NCBI RefSeq assembly: GCF_015831355.1
Contig: NZ_JADWYR010000001.1
Span: 1,798,001-1,862,000 of the forward strand
DNA length: 64,000 nucleotides
Source: Panacibacter microcysteis
Lineage (GTDB): Bacteria > Bacteroidota > Bacteroidia > Chitinophagales > Chitinophagaceae
Direction of reading: 5' to 3'
The notes under the pieces are model-generated. The model was not told where the DNA came from and ran no database searches. It worked only from the letters and a program-made list of their open reading frames with translations. The position numbers and the translations under genes are program-made. The first letter of the stretch is position 1. The number at the start of each line of letters is the position of its first letter. Below, in pieces: positions 36,801-44,560 of the stretch.

Positions 36801-37193
36801 ACAAAAAGCGAAGCCTATACCATGTCCAGTACGGTGTATATCAACAATAAGAACGGCACCTTTACAGCCAGGCAGTTACCGTGGCAGGCACAGCTAAGCA
36901 GTATGTATGCCATAGCAACGGCAGACTATAACAAAGACGGTCATACAGACATACTTATGGGAGGTAATTTTTACGAGAGCAAGCCGGAGGCCGGCATATA
37001 CGATGCCAGCTACGGGGTGTTACTGCAGGGAGATGGCAGCGGCGGTTTTACAGCAGTCAGCGCACGGCAGAGTGGTATAAACATACGTGGTGCAGTAAGA
37101 GACATCGTCAGCATTAGCACTGCCACCGGCAACACATTACTCCTCATCGCCAAAAACAATGAGGCACTGGAAATTCTTATGTTTAAAAAATGA
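33858..37193 (+). CDS. VCBS/FG-GAP repeat lipoprotein with ASPIC/UnbV domain, tandem copy 1
   Basis: 1111 aa from the ATG at 33858, which starts a lipoprotein signal (MKYVCICLVICVTACREN, cysteine at 15). The longer frame to 33732 runs through repeat B4. Calcium-loop propeller repeats fill both halves (DINNDSLPDI, DVNGDGLPDI, DVNNDGWQDI, DLDNDGDLD, DYDGDGDLD). The ASPIC/UnbV domain is at about residues 511-585 (NSFGIGAKVTV, MRGFESTVDTKLVFGIG). From codon 436 to near the C-terminus it is identical to the gene at 37876, while the first 435 codons are clearly diverged. It overlaps the next small gene by 4 bp. Probably a surface protein of the second SusC/D locus; function unknown. Confidence 0.85.
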   Translation: MKYVCICLVICVTACRENDDITKRFTLLTATQTGIDFANTISYTEDFNPYTFRNFFNGGGVAVGDINNDSLPDIFFCSNQQSNKLYLNKGNMQFEDITVKAGLATSNVWSTGVTMADVNGDGLPDIYVCKSGDTSSNERSNALYINNGDLTFTDQATAYGLDIKGLSTHAAFFDADQDGDLDCYLLTNSFKSVGNYDLVKDQRNIRDSLGGNRLYRNDGAHFTDITQQAGIYSSKIGFGLGVTIADVNNDGWQDIYVANDFFEKDYLYLNRRDGTFKEVLEECINEISMNAMGADIADINNDALPEIYVTDMLPEDDARMKTKTNFENWDKYNSNIANGYYKQFVRNTLQLNNGDVNDSGGVCFSEISRFAQVAATDWSWGALITDLDNDGYKDIYVANGIYKDITDQDYIQYSAGAFADIRQKILDKKTNVITGLIDLIPSVAVSNYAFRNNGDLTFTNKAVEWGLDNKGFSNGSAYGDLDNDGDLDLVVNNVNMPCYVYRNESNRLQAANKYVTVRLQGEGRNSFGIGAKVTVYYDSGIAYQEQMPMRGFESTVDTKLVFGIGQAAKVDSVVVLWNGGRKSVVKDVAANQQLTIRQSEAGLTAGIPHPMTATGSYVVHSPSNRGLGYTHQENAFVDFDRDRLIYHMLSTQGPHIAKGDVNDDGLEDVYICGAKDQAGALYIQTAAGTFKSSNEALLAKDQASEDTDALFFDADNDGDADLYVCSGGNEFSPNATALISRLYINDGKGSYTKSPQVLPGYIFESSSCVAAADYDGDGDLDLFTGTRLKPFSYGTVCKSYILENNGKGVFKDVTATVAPTLNQAGMVTTAQWFDYDNDHWPDLVIAGEYMPVKIWHNEKGLLKEVTTAAGMGKTNGWWNRLQTADVNNDGYADIIAANHGLNSRFRATEQKPVTMYAGDFGNNGTIEQLITCYNGDSAYPMTLRHDLVAVLPALKKKYLKYESYRNQTIGAVLSKEQLAGATKSEAYTMSSTVYINNKNGTFTARQLPWQAQLSSMYAIATADYNKDGHTDILMGGNFYESKPEAGIYDASYGVLLQGDGSGGFTAVSARQSGINIRGAVRDIVSISTATGNTLLLIAKNNEALEILMFKK
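35163..37172 (+). repeat. 2,010-bp direct repeat, copy 1
   Basis: Matches 39148-41157 with a constant offset of 3,985 bp; I found no difference in the lines I compared, and the encoded proteins are identical. Both edges are sharp: upstream and downstream flanks diverge at once. Confidence 0.9.
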
Positions 37194-37765
37194 AAACAGT
37201 TTATTTTATAATATTCGTTTTTTTACTGGCTGCATGTAAAGAAAGCAGCATGCAGCAGTACAACCAGCTTGTGCAAAAAGAATTGTCAACAGGCAAACGC
37301 GTTGATACACTTTTTTATGGCATTGCTTTCGGAATGGATCTCAGGCAGTTTTATAAACACTGCTGGGAATTGAATAAGCAAGGCATCTTTACAGACGGCA
37401 CAAACAACAGGGCCATTTTGTATAAGCTGAATAACCATGAGTTGAAACACGATGCGTCCATGAATTTTTTTCCCGAAATGGCGGGTGATAAAATTTATAA
37501 AATGCAGGCAACTTTTCAATACAATGCATGGGCACCGTGGAACAAACACCTGTATGCAGACAGCCTGTTGCCCGATGTGCTGCAGTTTTACCGGCAATGG
37601 TATAGAGACGGCAATCCATTTATACAGATCAGTGATGAGGAAAAAGGAACCATCTATGTTAAAGTAGATGGCAACCGGCGCATAACCATTGGCCGTTTCG
37701 ATGACAGGATTGTTAAAGTAGATTACACAGATTTATCCGTAACAAACGCAACAGTGAACGAGTAA
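37190..37765 (+). CDS. small lipoprotein of unknown function
   Basis: 191 aa, not recognised. Lipoprotein signal MKTVYFIIFVFLLAACKESS, cysteine at residue 16. The mature part begins with a helical stretch (MQQYNQLVQKELSTGK) and continues as mixed alpha/beta with aromatic-rich segments (MDLRQFYKHCWELNKQG, FQYNAWAPWNKHLYADSLLPDVLQFYRQWYRDG). It overlaps the VCBS gene before it by 4 bp (ATGA), and its stop overlaps a downstream ATG (TAATG), which suggests translation in step with its neighbours. It lies between the two copies of the 2-kb repeat, so recombination between them would delete it. Confidence 0.6.
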   Translation: MKTVYFIIFVFLLAACKESSMQQYNQLVQKELSTGKRVDTLFYGIAFGMDLRQFYKHCWELNKQGIFTDGTNNRAILYKLNNHELKHDASMNFFPEMAGDKIYKMQATFQYNAWAPWNKHLYADSLLPDVLQFYRQWYRDGNPFIQISDEEKGTIYVKVDGNRRITIGRFDDRIVKVDYTDLSVTNATVNE

Positions 37766-37801
37766 TGTTTCAGCAACGTAATAACAGCAGGAGATTTTTT
37801 T

Positions 37802-37856
37802 TATGTACCGGGCAGCAACAAAACTATGTGGCTGCTGTTGCGTCGCACACTTGTAC
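37802..37856 (-). repeat. interspersed element, family A, copy A7
   Basis: TATGTACCGGGCAGC end, 19-nt middle with AGCAGC near GCTGCC, and the core GTTGCGTCGCACACTTGTAC. It lies between the small lipoprotein gene and the likely start of the next VCBS gene, within the open frame. Confidence 0.75.
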
Positions 37857-37875
37857 TTTTATAGCAATACTCGGC

Positions 37876-40800
37876 ATGATGCTGTCTGTTATACTGTTAC
37901 AGGCATCCTGTAAGGGCAGCGGTAAAAAAGAAGATACATTGTTTCAACAGCTCAATGCTTCACAAACAGGTATAGATTTCAGTAACAATCTTTCGTACGA
38001 TGCCAGGTTCAATATTTATACGTATCGTAATTTTTATAACGGTGGTGGTGTTGCCATCGGCGATATCAACAACGACAGTTTGCCTGATATCTTTTTCACG
38101 GCCAATATGCTGTCCAATAAATTGTACCTGAACAAAGGCAATATGCAGTTTGAAGACATTACTGCAAAAGCGGGTATTGGTAAAACTGGTAAATGGAGTA
38201 CCGGTGTAAGCATGGCAGATGTAAACGGAGATGGTTGGATAGACATTTATGTATGCAACAGCGGCGATATAAAAGGAGACAACAGGCAAAACGAATTATA
38301 CATCAATAACAGGAATGGTACGTTTACAGAAAGTGCGGCAGCATATGGTTTAGACGACCGTGGGTTATCCACGCATGCTGCCTTTTTTGATTATGATCAC
38401 GACGGAGACCTGGACATGTACCTGCTCAATAATTCTTTTAAAGCCATTGGCAGTTTCAACCTGCAGCGCAATGAAAGAGCTATAAGAGATTCTGCCGGTG
38501 GCGATAAACTTTTCAGGAATGACGATAATCATTTTACAGATGTAAGCGGGCAGGCCGGTATTTATGGAAGTGTCATCGGTTTTGGTTTGGGTGTAACGGT
38601 GGGTGACCTTAACAACGATGGCTGGCAGGATATCTACGTTTCAAACGATTTTTTTGAGCGCGATTATTTATACATCAACCAGCAGGATGGCACATTCAAA
38701 GAAGTTCTGGAAGAACAGATGATGAGCATCAGCAATGCTTCAATGGGTGCAGACATGGCAGATATCAACAACGACGCCGCACCTGATATTTTTGTTACAG
38801 AAATGCTGCCCGAAGACGATGCTTCTATAAAAACAAAAACAACATTTGAAACATGGGATAAATACCAGCTTGACCTTAAGTATGATTACTACCACCAGTT
38901 TACGCGCAATATGCTTCAGCTGAATAATGCCAACAATACATTCAGCGAAATAGGCAGGATGGCCGGCGTAGCTGCAACAGACTGGAGCTGGGGCGCATTG
39001 ATAACAGATCTTGATAATGATGGAAAGAAAGATATTTTCGTTGCCAATGGCATATACCAGGACCTTACCAATGAAGACTACATCCAGTATGTATCAAACA
39101 GTAAATTTTATAACGAAGTAGCAGAAGGTAAAGCAGATTTCAAAAAACTGATCGATCTTATTCCATCTGTTGCGGTCAGCAATTATGCGTTCAGGAATAA
39201 CGGTGATCTTACGTTTACGAATAAGGCAGTGGAGTGGGGTTTAGACAATAAGGGTTTCAGTAACGGGTCAGCATATGGGGATCTGGATAATGACGGCGAC
39301 CTTGATCTTGTGGTAAACAATGTAAACATGCCCTGCTATGTGTACCGCAACGAAAGCAACCGGCTGCAGGCAGCCAATAAGTATGTAACGGTACGGCTGC
39401 AGGGCGAAGGCAGGAACAGTTTTGGCATAGGCGCAAAGGTTACCGTGTATTACGATAGCGGTATAGCGTACCAGGAGCAGATGCCCATGCGAGGTTTTGA
39501 ATCAACGGTAGATACGAAGCTGGTGTTTGGTATTGGCCAGGCAGCAAAGGTCGATTCAGTGGTGGTGTTATGGAATGGAGGCCGCAAAAGCGTGGTAAAA
39601 GATGTGGCAGCAAACCAGCAACTCACCATCCGTCAGAGCGAAGCCGGTCTTACAGCAGGCATACCCCATCCCATGACAGCCACGGGGTCATACGTGGTAC
39701 ATTCCCCATCCAACAGGGGTCTTGGTTATACACACCAGGAAAACGCTTTTGTAGATTTTGACCGTGACCGGCTCATCTACCATATGCTCTCCACGCAGGG
39801 GCCACATATAGCCAAAGGCGATGTAAATGATGACGGGCTGGAAGATGTGTACATCTGCGGCGCCAAAGACCAGGCGGGTGCACTGTATATACAAACAGCA
39901 GCAGGCACTTTTAAAAGCAGCAATGAGGCATTGCTGGCAAAAGACCAGGCAAGCGAAGATACCGATGCCCTTTTCTTCGATGCAGATAATGATGGCGATG
40001 CAGACCTGTATGTATGCAGCGGCGGCAATGAGTTCTCACCCAATGCCACCGCCCTCATCAGCCGTTTATACATCAATGATGGCAAAGGCAGTTATACAAA
40101 ATCACCACAGGTATTACCCGGTTATATATTTGAGAGCAGCAGTTGCGTGGCCGCAGCAGATTATGATGGCGATGGCGACCTGGATTTGTTTACGGGCACA
40201 AGACTAAAACCCTTCAGCTACGGTACGGTATGCAAAAGTTATATACTCGAGAACAATGGCAAAGGTGTTTTCAAAGATGTTACGGCAACAGTGGCGCCAA
40301 CGCTAAACCAGGCCGGTATGGTAACCACGGCACAGTGGTTCGATTACGATAATGATCACTGGCCCGATCTTGTAATAGCCGGGGAGTATATGCCGGTAAA
40401 GATCTGGCATAATGAGAAAGGGTTGCTGAAAGAAGTAACCACCGCGGCAGGTATGGGCAAAACCAATGGCTGGTGGAACAGGCTACAGACAGCTGATGTA
40501 AACAACGATGGCTATGCAGATATTATAGCAGCCAACCATGGTTTAAACTCGCGGTTCAGGGCTACGGAGCAAAAGCCCGTAACGATGTATGCGGGAGATT
40601 TTGGCAATAACGGTACAATAGAGCAGCTAATCACGTGCTACAACGGAGACAGCGCCTACCCGATGACGTTACGGCACGACCTGGTAGCCGTACTGCCGGC
40701 ATTGAAGAAGAAATACCTGAAGTATGAAAGTTACAGGAACCAGACGATCGGGGCGGTATTAAGCAAAGAGCAGTTGGCAGGCGCCACAAAAAGCGAAGCC

Positions 40801-41181
40801 TATACCATGTCCAGTACGGTGTATATCAACAATAAGAACGGCACCTTTACAGCCAGGCAGTTACCGTGGCAGGCACAGCTAAGCAGTATGTATGCCATAG
40901 CAACGGCAGACTATAACAAAGACGGTCATACAGACATACTTATGGGAGGTAATTTTTACGAGAGCAAGCCGGAGGCCGGCATATACGATGCCAGCTACGG
41001 GGTGTTACTGCAGGGAGATGGCAGCGGCGGTTTTACAGCAGTCAGCGCACGGCAGAGTGGTATAAACATACGTGGTGCAGTAAGAGACATCGTCAGCATT
41101 AGCACTGCCACCGGCAACACATTACTCCTCATCGCCAAAAACAATGAGGCACTGGAAGTATTGCAACTGGTAAAACAATAA
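37876..41181 (+). CDS. VCBS/FG-GAP repeat lipoprotein with ASPIC/UnbV domain, tandem copy 2
   Basis: 1101 aa from the ATG at 37876, which starts a lipoprotein-like signal MMLSVILLQASCKGSGKK. The frame is open back to an ATG at 37765, but that part includes repeat A7 (see findings). The first 424 codons are diverged from tandem copy 1, although the blade order matches (DINNDSLPDI, DVNGDGWIDI, DLNNDGWQDI). The rest is identical up to the last few residues, which end EVLQLVKQ here and EILMFKK there. ASPIC/UnbV and propeller blades are as in copy 1. No terminator is clear after it; the spacer holds B5. Confidence 0.82.
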   Translation: MMLSVILLQASCKGSGKKEDTLFQQLNASQTGIDFSNNLSYDARFNIYTYRNFYNGGGVAIGDINNDSLPDIFFTANMLSNKLYLNKGNMQFEDITAKAGIGKTGKWSTGVSMADVNGDGWIDIYVCNSGDIKGDNRQNELYINNRNGTFTESAAAYGLDDRGLSTHAAFFDYDHDGDLDMYLLNNSFKAIGSFNLQRNERAIRDSAGGDKLFRNDDNHFTDVSGQAGIYGSVIGFGLGVTVGDLNNDGWQDIYVSNDFFERDYLYINQQDGTFKEVLEEQMMSISNASMGADMADINNDAAPDIFVTEMLPEDDASIKTKTTFETWDKYQLDLKYDYYHQFTRNMLQLNNANNTFSEIGRMAGVAATDWSWGALITDLDNDGKKDIFVANGIYQDLTNEDYIQYVSNSKFYNEVAEGKADFKKLIDLIPSVAVSNYAFRNNGDLTFTNKAVEWGLDNKGFSNGSAYGDLDNDGDLDLVVNNVNMPCYVYRNESNRLQAANKYVTVRLQGEGRNSFGIGAKVTVYYDSGIAYQEQMPMRGFESTVDTKLVFGIGQAAKVDSVVVLWNGGRKSVVKDVAANQQLTIRQSEAGLTAGIPHPMTATGSYVVHSPSNRGLGYTHQENAFVDFDRDRLIYHMLSTQGPHIAKGDVNDDGLEDVYICGAKDQAGALYIQTAAGTFKSSNEALLAKDQASEDTDALFFDADNDGDADLYVCSGGNEFSPNATALISRLYINDGKGSYTKSPQVLPGYIFESSSCVAAADYDGDGDLDLFTGTRLKPFSYGTVCKSYILENNGKGVFKDVTATVAPTLNQAGMVTTAQWFDYDNDHWPDLVIAGEYMPVKIWHNEKGLLKEVTTAAGMGKTNGWWNRLQTADVNNDGYADIIAANHGLNSRFRATEQKPVTMYAGDFGNNGTIEQLITCYNGDSAYPMTLRHDLVAVLPALKKKYLKYESYRNQTIGAVLSKEQLAGATKSEAYTMSSTVYINNKNGTFTARQLPWQAQLSSMYAIATADYNKDGHTDILMGGNFYESKPEAGIYDASYGVLLQGDGSGGFTAVSARQSGINIRGAVRDIVSISTATGNTLLLIAKNNEALEVLQLVKQ
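39148..41157 (+). repeat. 2,010-bp direct repeat, copy 2
   Basis: Second copy of the segment at 35163-37172. It covers the end of the first propeller part, the ASPIC/UnbV domain and nearly all of the C-terminal half of the VCBS gene. Confidence 0.9.
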
Positions 41182-41476
41182 TATAGTTTAGTATTAGTTT
41201 AATAATGAATGCAGCACATCTCATTTTTACCTTTAGTTTTCAGGCGGAAGAAAGGAGTTAGACAAGACGACTTAAACGGCAGATTGTATTGCTGCAGTTT
41301 ATACTGTAAATAAAACCGCCGGGCAGGAACGCTGCAGCCGCCATAAAAAGCGGAACGCACAAGTGAGTGACACAACAGGCGATGCCATAAAAAACAACAG
41401 CGGGTAAAAACATCATTAACAAAATAGGCAACTGCAATCTTTAATGCTTGTCTGAAATCAATAAAAAACAACCAAC
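41182..41476. other. gene-free spacer after the tandem VCBS genes
   Basis: 295 bp with B5 and no protein-like frame; minus-strand open frames are reads through the repeat. Confidence 0.5.
41328..41390 (+). repeat. interspersed element, family B, copy B5
   Basis: 60 bp (41328-41387) are identical to B6 at 45928-45987. Left block GCTGCAGCCGCCATAAAAAG, then CACAAGTGAGTGACACAAC and AGGCGATGCCA. Confidence 0.85.
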
Positions 41477-43210
41477 ATGCCCGGAGATTCACTGAATGTA
41501 AATAACAAAGCGGTTGCACAAAATACATACGATGCAATTGTGGTAGGGTCTGGTATAAGCGGTGGCTGGGCCGCAAAGGAACTTACCGAAAAAGGGTTGA
41601 AAGTGCTGATGCTCGAACGTGGGCCAAAGCTCGACCACATCACCGGTTATAAAACTGCGGGCTATAACCCGTGGGATTTTCCGCACCGCGGCCGTGCACC
41701 TCTGCAATACAAAAAAGATAACCCTGTTATTGCAAGAGACTGGGCTATGTATGGCACGGCAGCGCAGGAAGCCATAACGCAATATTGGGTAAATGAAAAA
41801 GAATCGCCTTACGTGGAGGAAAAACCCTTTGCCTGGTGGCGCAGTTACCAGGTGGGTGGGCGTTCTATTCTGTGGGGCAGGCAAAGCTACCGCCTGAGCG
41901 ATATGGATTTTGAAGCAAACCTGAAAGATGGTGTTGCTGTTGACTGGCCCATACGCTACAAAGATTTGGAAAAATGGTATGGCTACGTAGAAACATTTGC
42001 GGGCATCAGTGGCAGCAGGGAAGGGCTTTCTCATTTACCCGATGGCAACTTTTTGCCACCGATGGATTTAAACTGCGCAGAGAAAGATGTGGCAGACAGG
42101 ATTAATAGTTTTTATAAAGGACAACGCCACATGTTTATTGGCCGAGTGGCAAACCTTACAAAAGAAATACCTGGCAGAACCAAATGCCAGTTCCGCAACC
42201 GCTGCTGGGAAGGTTGCCCGTTTGGCGGCTATTTCAGCACACAATCTTCTACATTACCTGCGGCTATGGCAACCGGTAATTTAACGGTACGGCCATGGAG
42301 CATTGTAACAAAACTTATTTACGATAAAGACACACAGCAGGCAAAAGGCGTAGAGGTGCTGGATGCAGAAACCAACCAAACCTACGAGTTTTGGTCAAAG
42401 GTTGTTTTTGTAAACGCATCGGCACTAAACAGTACGTGGATATTGATGAACACCGCCACAGACATATGGCCGGATGGTTTAGGCAGCAGCAGCGGAGAGT
42501 TGGGGCATAACGTAATGGATCATCATTATATGCTGGGGGCCAGCGGCATGGTAGAAGGTTTTGAAGACAAATATTATTATGGCCGCCGCGCCAATGGTTT
42601 TTATATACCACGTTTTGTAAACATGAACGGCGATAAGAGAGATTTCCTGCGTGGTTATGGTTACCAGGGCAGTGCCAGCCGCCAGGGGTGGAGCAGGGAT
42701 ATTGCAGAACTGAATATAGGCGCAGCTTACAAAGAAGCCTTAACAGAACCAGGCGCATGGACCATTGGTGCAACCGGGTTTGGAGAAATACTGCCATACC
42801 ATGAAAACAAAATATACCTGAGCAAAGAGGTAAAAGATAAATGGGGTTTGCCAGTGCTTACCATGGATGCAGAGCTGAAAGAAAATGAGCTGAAGATGCG
42901 TAAAGACATCATTAAAGAACTGGTTGCCATGTTTGAAATGGCGGGCATAAAAAACATCAGCACATGGGATAGTAAAGTATATGCCGTAGGCCAGGGCATA
43001 CATGAAATGGGTACTGCACGTATGGGCCGCGATGCAAAGACATCTGTACTCAATGGCAATAACCAGGTGTGGGATGCAAAGAATGTGTTTATTACCGATG
43101 GCGCATGTATGACAAGCAGCGCATGCCAGAACCCATCGCTTACCTACATGGCACTTACTGCTCGTGCGGCAGACTTTGCGGTAACAGAATTAAAAAAAGG
43201 AAACCTGTAG
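41477..43210 (+). CDS. GMC family FAD-dependent oxidoreductase
   Basis: 577 aa, no signal peptide. Rossmann FAD motif DAIVVGSGISGGWAAKEL (about residues 20-37) then LMLERG. GMC marks include GGRSILWGRQSYRLSDMDFE, and the C-terminal GIHEMGTARMG and SACQNPSLTYMALTARAADF with the conserved active-site region. Members of this bacterial group oxidise sugar or sugar-acid hydroxyls. They are often encoded next to a gluconate-2-dehydrogenase subunit-3-like partner; none is adjacent here. It could belong to a glycoside 3-oxidation route with the DUF1080 and Gfo/Idh/MocA proteins, but this is only inference. A terminator with a 10-bp stem follows at 43333. Confidence 0.88.
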   Translation: MPGDSLNVNNKAVAQNTYDAIVVGSGISGGWAAKELTEKGLKVLMLERGPKLDHITGYKTAGYNPWDFPHRGRAPLQYKKDNPVIARDWAMYGTAAQEAITQYWVNEKESPYVEEKPFAWWRSYQVGGRSILWGRQSYRLSDMDFEANLKDGVAVDWPIRYKDLEKWYGYVETFAGISGSREGLSHLPDGNFLPPMDLNCAEKDVADRINSFYKGQRHMFIGRVANLTKEIPGRTKCQFRNRCWEGCPFGGYFSTQSSTLPAAMATGNLTVRPWSIVTKLIYDKDTQQAKGVEVLDAETNQTYEFWSKVVFVNASALNSTWILMNTATDIWPDGLGSSSGELGHNVMDHHYMLGASGMVEGFEDKYYYGRRANGFYIPRFVNMNGDKRDFLRGYGYQGSASRQGWSRDIAELNIGAAYKEALTEPGAWTIGATGFGEILPYHENKIYLSKEVKDKWGLPVLTMDAELKENELKMRKDIIKELVAMFEMAGIKNISTWDSKVYAVGQGIHEMGTARMGRDAKTSVLNGNNQVWDAKNVFITDGACMTSSACQNPSLTYMALTARAADFAVTELKKGNL

Positions 43211-43270
43211 ATATAGGTAAGCTGCAAGTTTTCTTTGAGACGTATTTTAAAATAAGTAAAAAAATTATGA

Positions 43271-43320
43271 TCCGGGCGGCAGTATAAGCATTGGGCTGCC
43301 GTTGCGTCGCACTCTTGTAC
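43271..43320 (-). repeat. interspersed element, family A, copy A8
   Basis: CCGGGCGGCAG end, middle with CTGCCG/CGGCAG fold-back, and perfect core GTTGCGTCGCACTCTTGTAC. The flank GTACGTTCGG continues into the terminator hairpin and is shared with B3. Confidence 0.8.
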
Positions 43321-43332
43321 GTTCGGCTCTTT

Positions 43333-43368
43333 ACGCAGCAAGTTTACAGTCTTGCTGCGTTTTTTGTT
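43333..43368 (+). terminator. intrinsic terminator after the GMC gene
   Basis: Perfect 10-bp stem ACGCAGCAAG (43333-43342) with CTTGCTGCGT (43351-43360), 8-nt loop, then TTTTTGTT. It sits directly after element A8. Confidence 0.85.
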
Positions 43369-43389
43369 ACAATGCGCCGGTTATAGTGG

Positions 43390-43989
43390 TTAATATTTTA
43401 CGCCTGCTTCAATCTTTACCGGAATGTAGTTTTCCCTTGGCGGTATGGGGCAGTTATAACCTTCAGTATAAGCGCAGTAAGGGTGGTACGCTTTGTTGAA
43501 GTTAATGATCATCGTGTCTGCACGTGGAATGGTAAGATCGATATAGCGGCCACCACCATAGGTTTCTTTGCCACTGGTTGCATCTCTGAAAGGAATAAAA
43601 AGATAGTTCCTGTATTGTCTTTGTTTGGTAAGGCTTACAGACTGGTAAACATTCAGTTTATAAGGTTTGCCATCAATGCTAAAATGCGCTTCGCCATACT
43701 TTACATATTTCTTGGTTACGCTGCCCGATGTTGGCATTTCAAACATTTTTTCACCCTTCGTTCTTACAAAGGAGGCTGTTACCACGTACTGCATTGCTGC
43801 CGGAAAAAAGTGAATACCCTTGAATTCCTTTTTAGCGTCAGCGCTTAAGGGTGATAAAGAATCTGTACTGTATTCATGCAGCAGTTCTTCCTGGAACCGG
43901 TGTATGTCGTTTAGTATAGCAGTATCAGGCTGAGCGTGTACTGCCGTTAAAAAAATACTGCACAGCAGCAGCATTAAAAGCTTTCTCAT
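43390..43989 (-). CDS. secreted DUF1684 protein
   Basis: 199 aa. Signal peptide MRKLLMLLLCSIFLTAVHAQ. Family marks are ADAKKEFKGIHFF, GEAHFSIDGKPYKLNVYQS, LFIPFRDATSGKETYGGGRYIDL, and the C-terminal FNKAYHPYCAYTEGYNCPIPPRENYIPVKI, which is the DUF1684 signature. Function unknown; members are widespread in Bacteroidota and Actinobacteria. Convergent with the GMC gene across A8 and the terminator. Confidence 0.88.
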   Translation of the reverse strand: MRKLLMLLLCSIFLTAVHAQPDTAILNDIHRFQEELLHEYSTDSLSPLSADAKKEFKGIHFFPAAMQYVVTASFVRTKGEKMFEMPTSGSVTKKYVKYGEAHFSIDGKPYKLNVYQSVSLTKQRQYRNYLFIPFRDATSGKETYGGGRYIDLTIPRADTMIINFNKAYHPYCAYTEGYNCPIPPRENYIPVKIEAGVKY

Positions 43990-44098
43990 GTATCCGGATG
44001 TTTATGCAGCGAATATAACCAGCTTATTGCATGCATTGTATGATAAACAAACTTAAACATTGTAATTTCAGGTAAGATAAATTGTAAAACACACCAAC

Positions 44099-44560
44099 AT
44101 GGTACATCATAAAAAGGGCATAGCAAGAGTATTTGATGTTTTCTCTACCAAAGTAACGAAAGCTACCGGCAGTCCAAGTGCATTTATTATTGCATGCTTT
44201 ATCATTCTTACATGGAGTCTTACAGGCCCGCTGTTCGGATTTTCAGATACATGGCAACTGGTTATAAATACCGGCACAACCATCATAACATTCCTGATGG
44301 TCTTTGTAATTCAGCAATCGCAAAACAAAGACACGGTGGCTTTGCACCTTAAGCTGAATGAACTTATTGCTGCAACAAAAGGAGCAAGTAACAGGCTGAT
44401 AGATGTAGAAGATCTTACGGCACAGGAACTCGAGGTAATTAAGAAGTTTTACATTAAGCTTTCCAGGCTGGCAAAAGAAGAAGCAGATATAACCTGCACA
44501 CATTCTTACGAAGAAGCAGAAGAACTGCACATGCGAAAAGCTGATAAAGACCGCAGCTAG
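44099..44560 (+). CDS. low-affinity iron permease family protein
   Basis: 153 aa with two membrane spans (about residues 28-46 and 54-75), followed by a helical cytoplasmic tail. The text VFDVFSTKVTKATGSPSAFIIACFIILTWSLTGPLFGFSDTWQLVINTGTTIITFLMVFVIQQSQNKD is typical of Pfam 'low affinity iron permease' bacterial members. The name comes from yeast Fet4; transport of iron by short bacterial members is not shown. Its last 4 bp overlap the dcd gene on the other strand. Confidence 0.88.
   Translation: MVHHKKGIARVFDVFSTKVTKATGSPSAFIIACFIILTWSLTGPLFGFSDTWQLVINTGTTIITFLMVFVIQQSQNKDTVALHLKLNELIAATKGASNRLIDVEDLTAQELEVIKKFYIKLSRLAKEEADITCTHSYEEAEELHMRKADKDRS

Noticed and set aside
37765-37875. N-terminal extension of the VCBS gene from the coupled ATG
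   Set aside because: The extra 37 residues include repeat A7; the ATG at 37876 gives a normal lipoprotein signal. Kept as a finding, not as the annotated start.
35163-41157. Insertion sequence or composite transposon as the cause of the 2-kb repeats
   Set aside because: The repeats are internal parts of two VCBS genes, with no transposase, terminal inverted repeats or target duplication visible.
41199-41576. Minus-strand peptides with LLCHSLVRSAFYGGCS, also at 45817-46128 and 54244-54501
   Set aside because: They recur only because family B elements recur at the DNA level; there is no common start, neighbour or fold, so I treat them as translations of a non-coding repeat.
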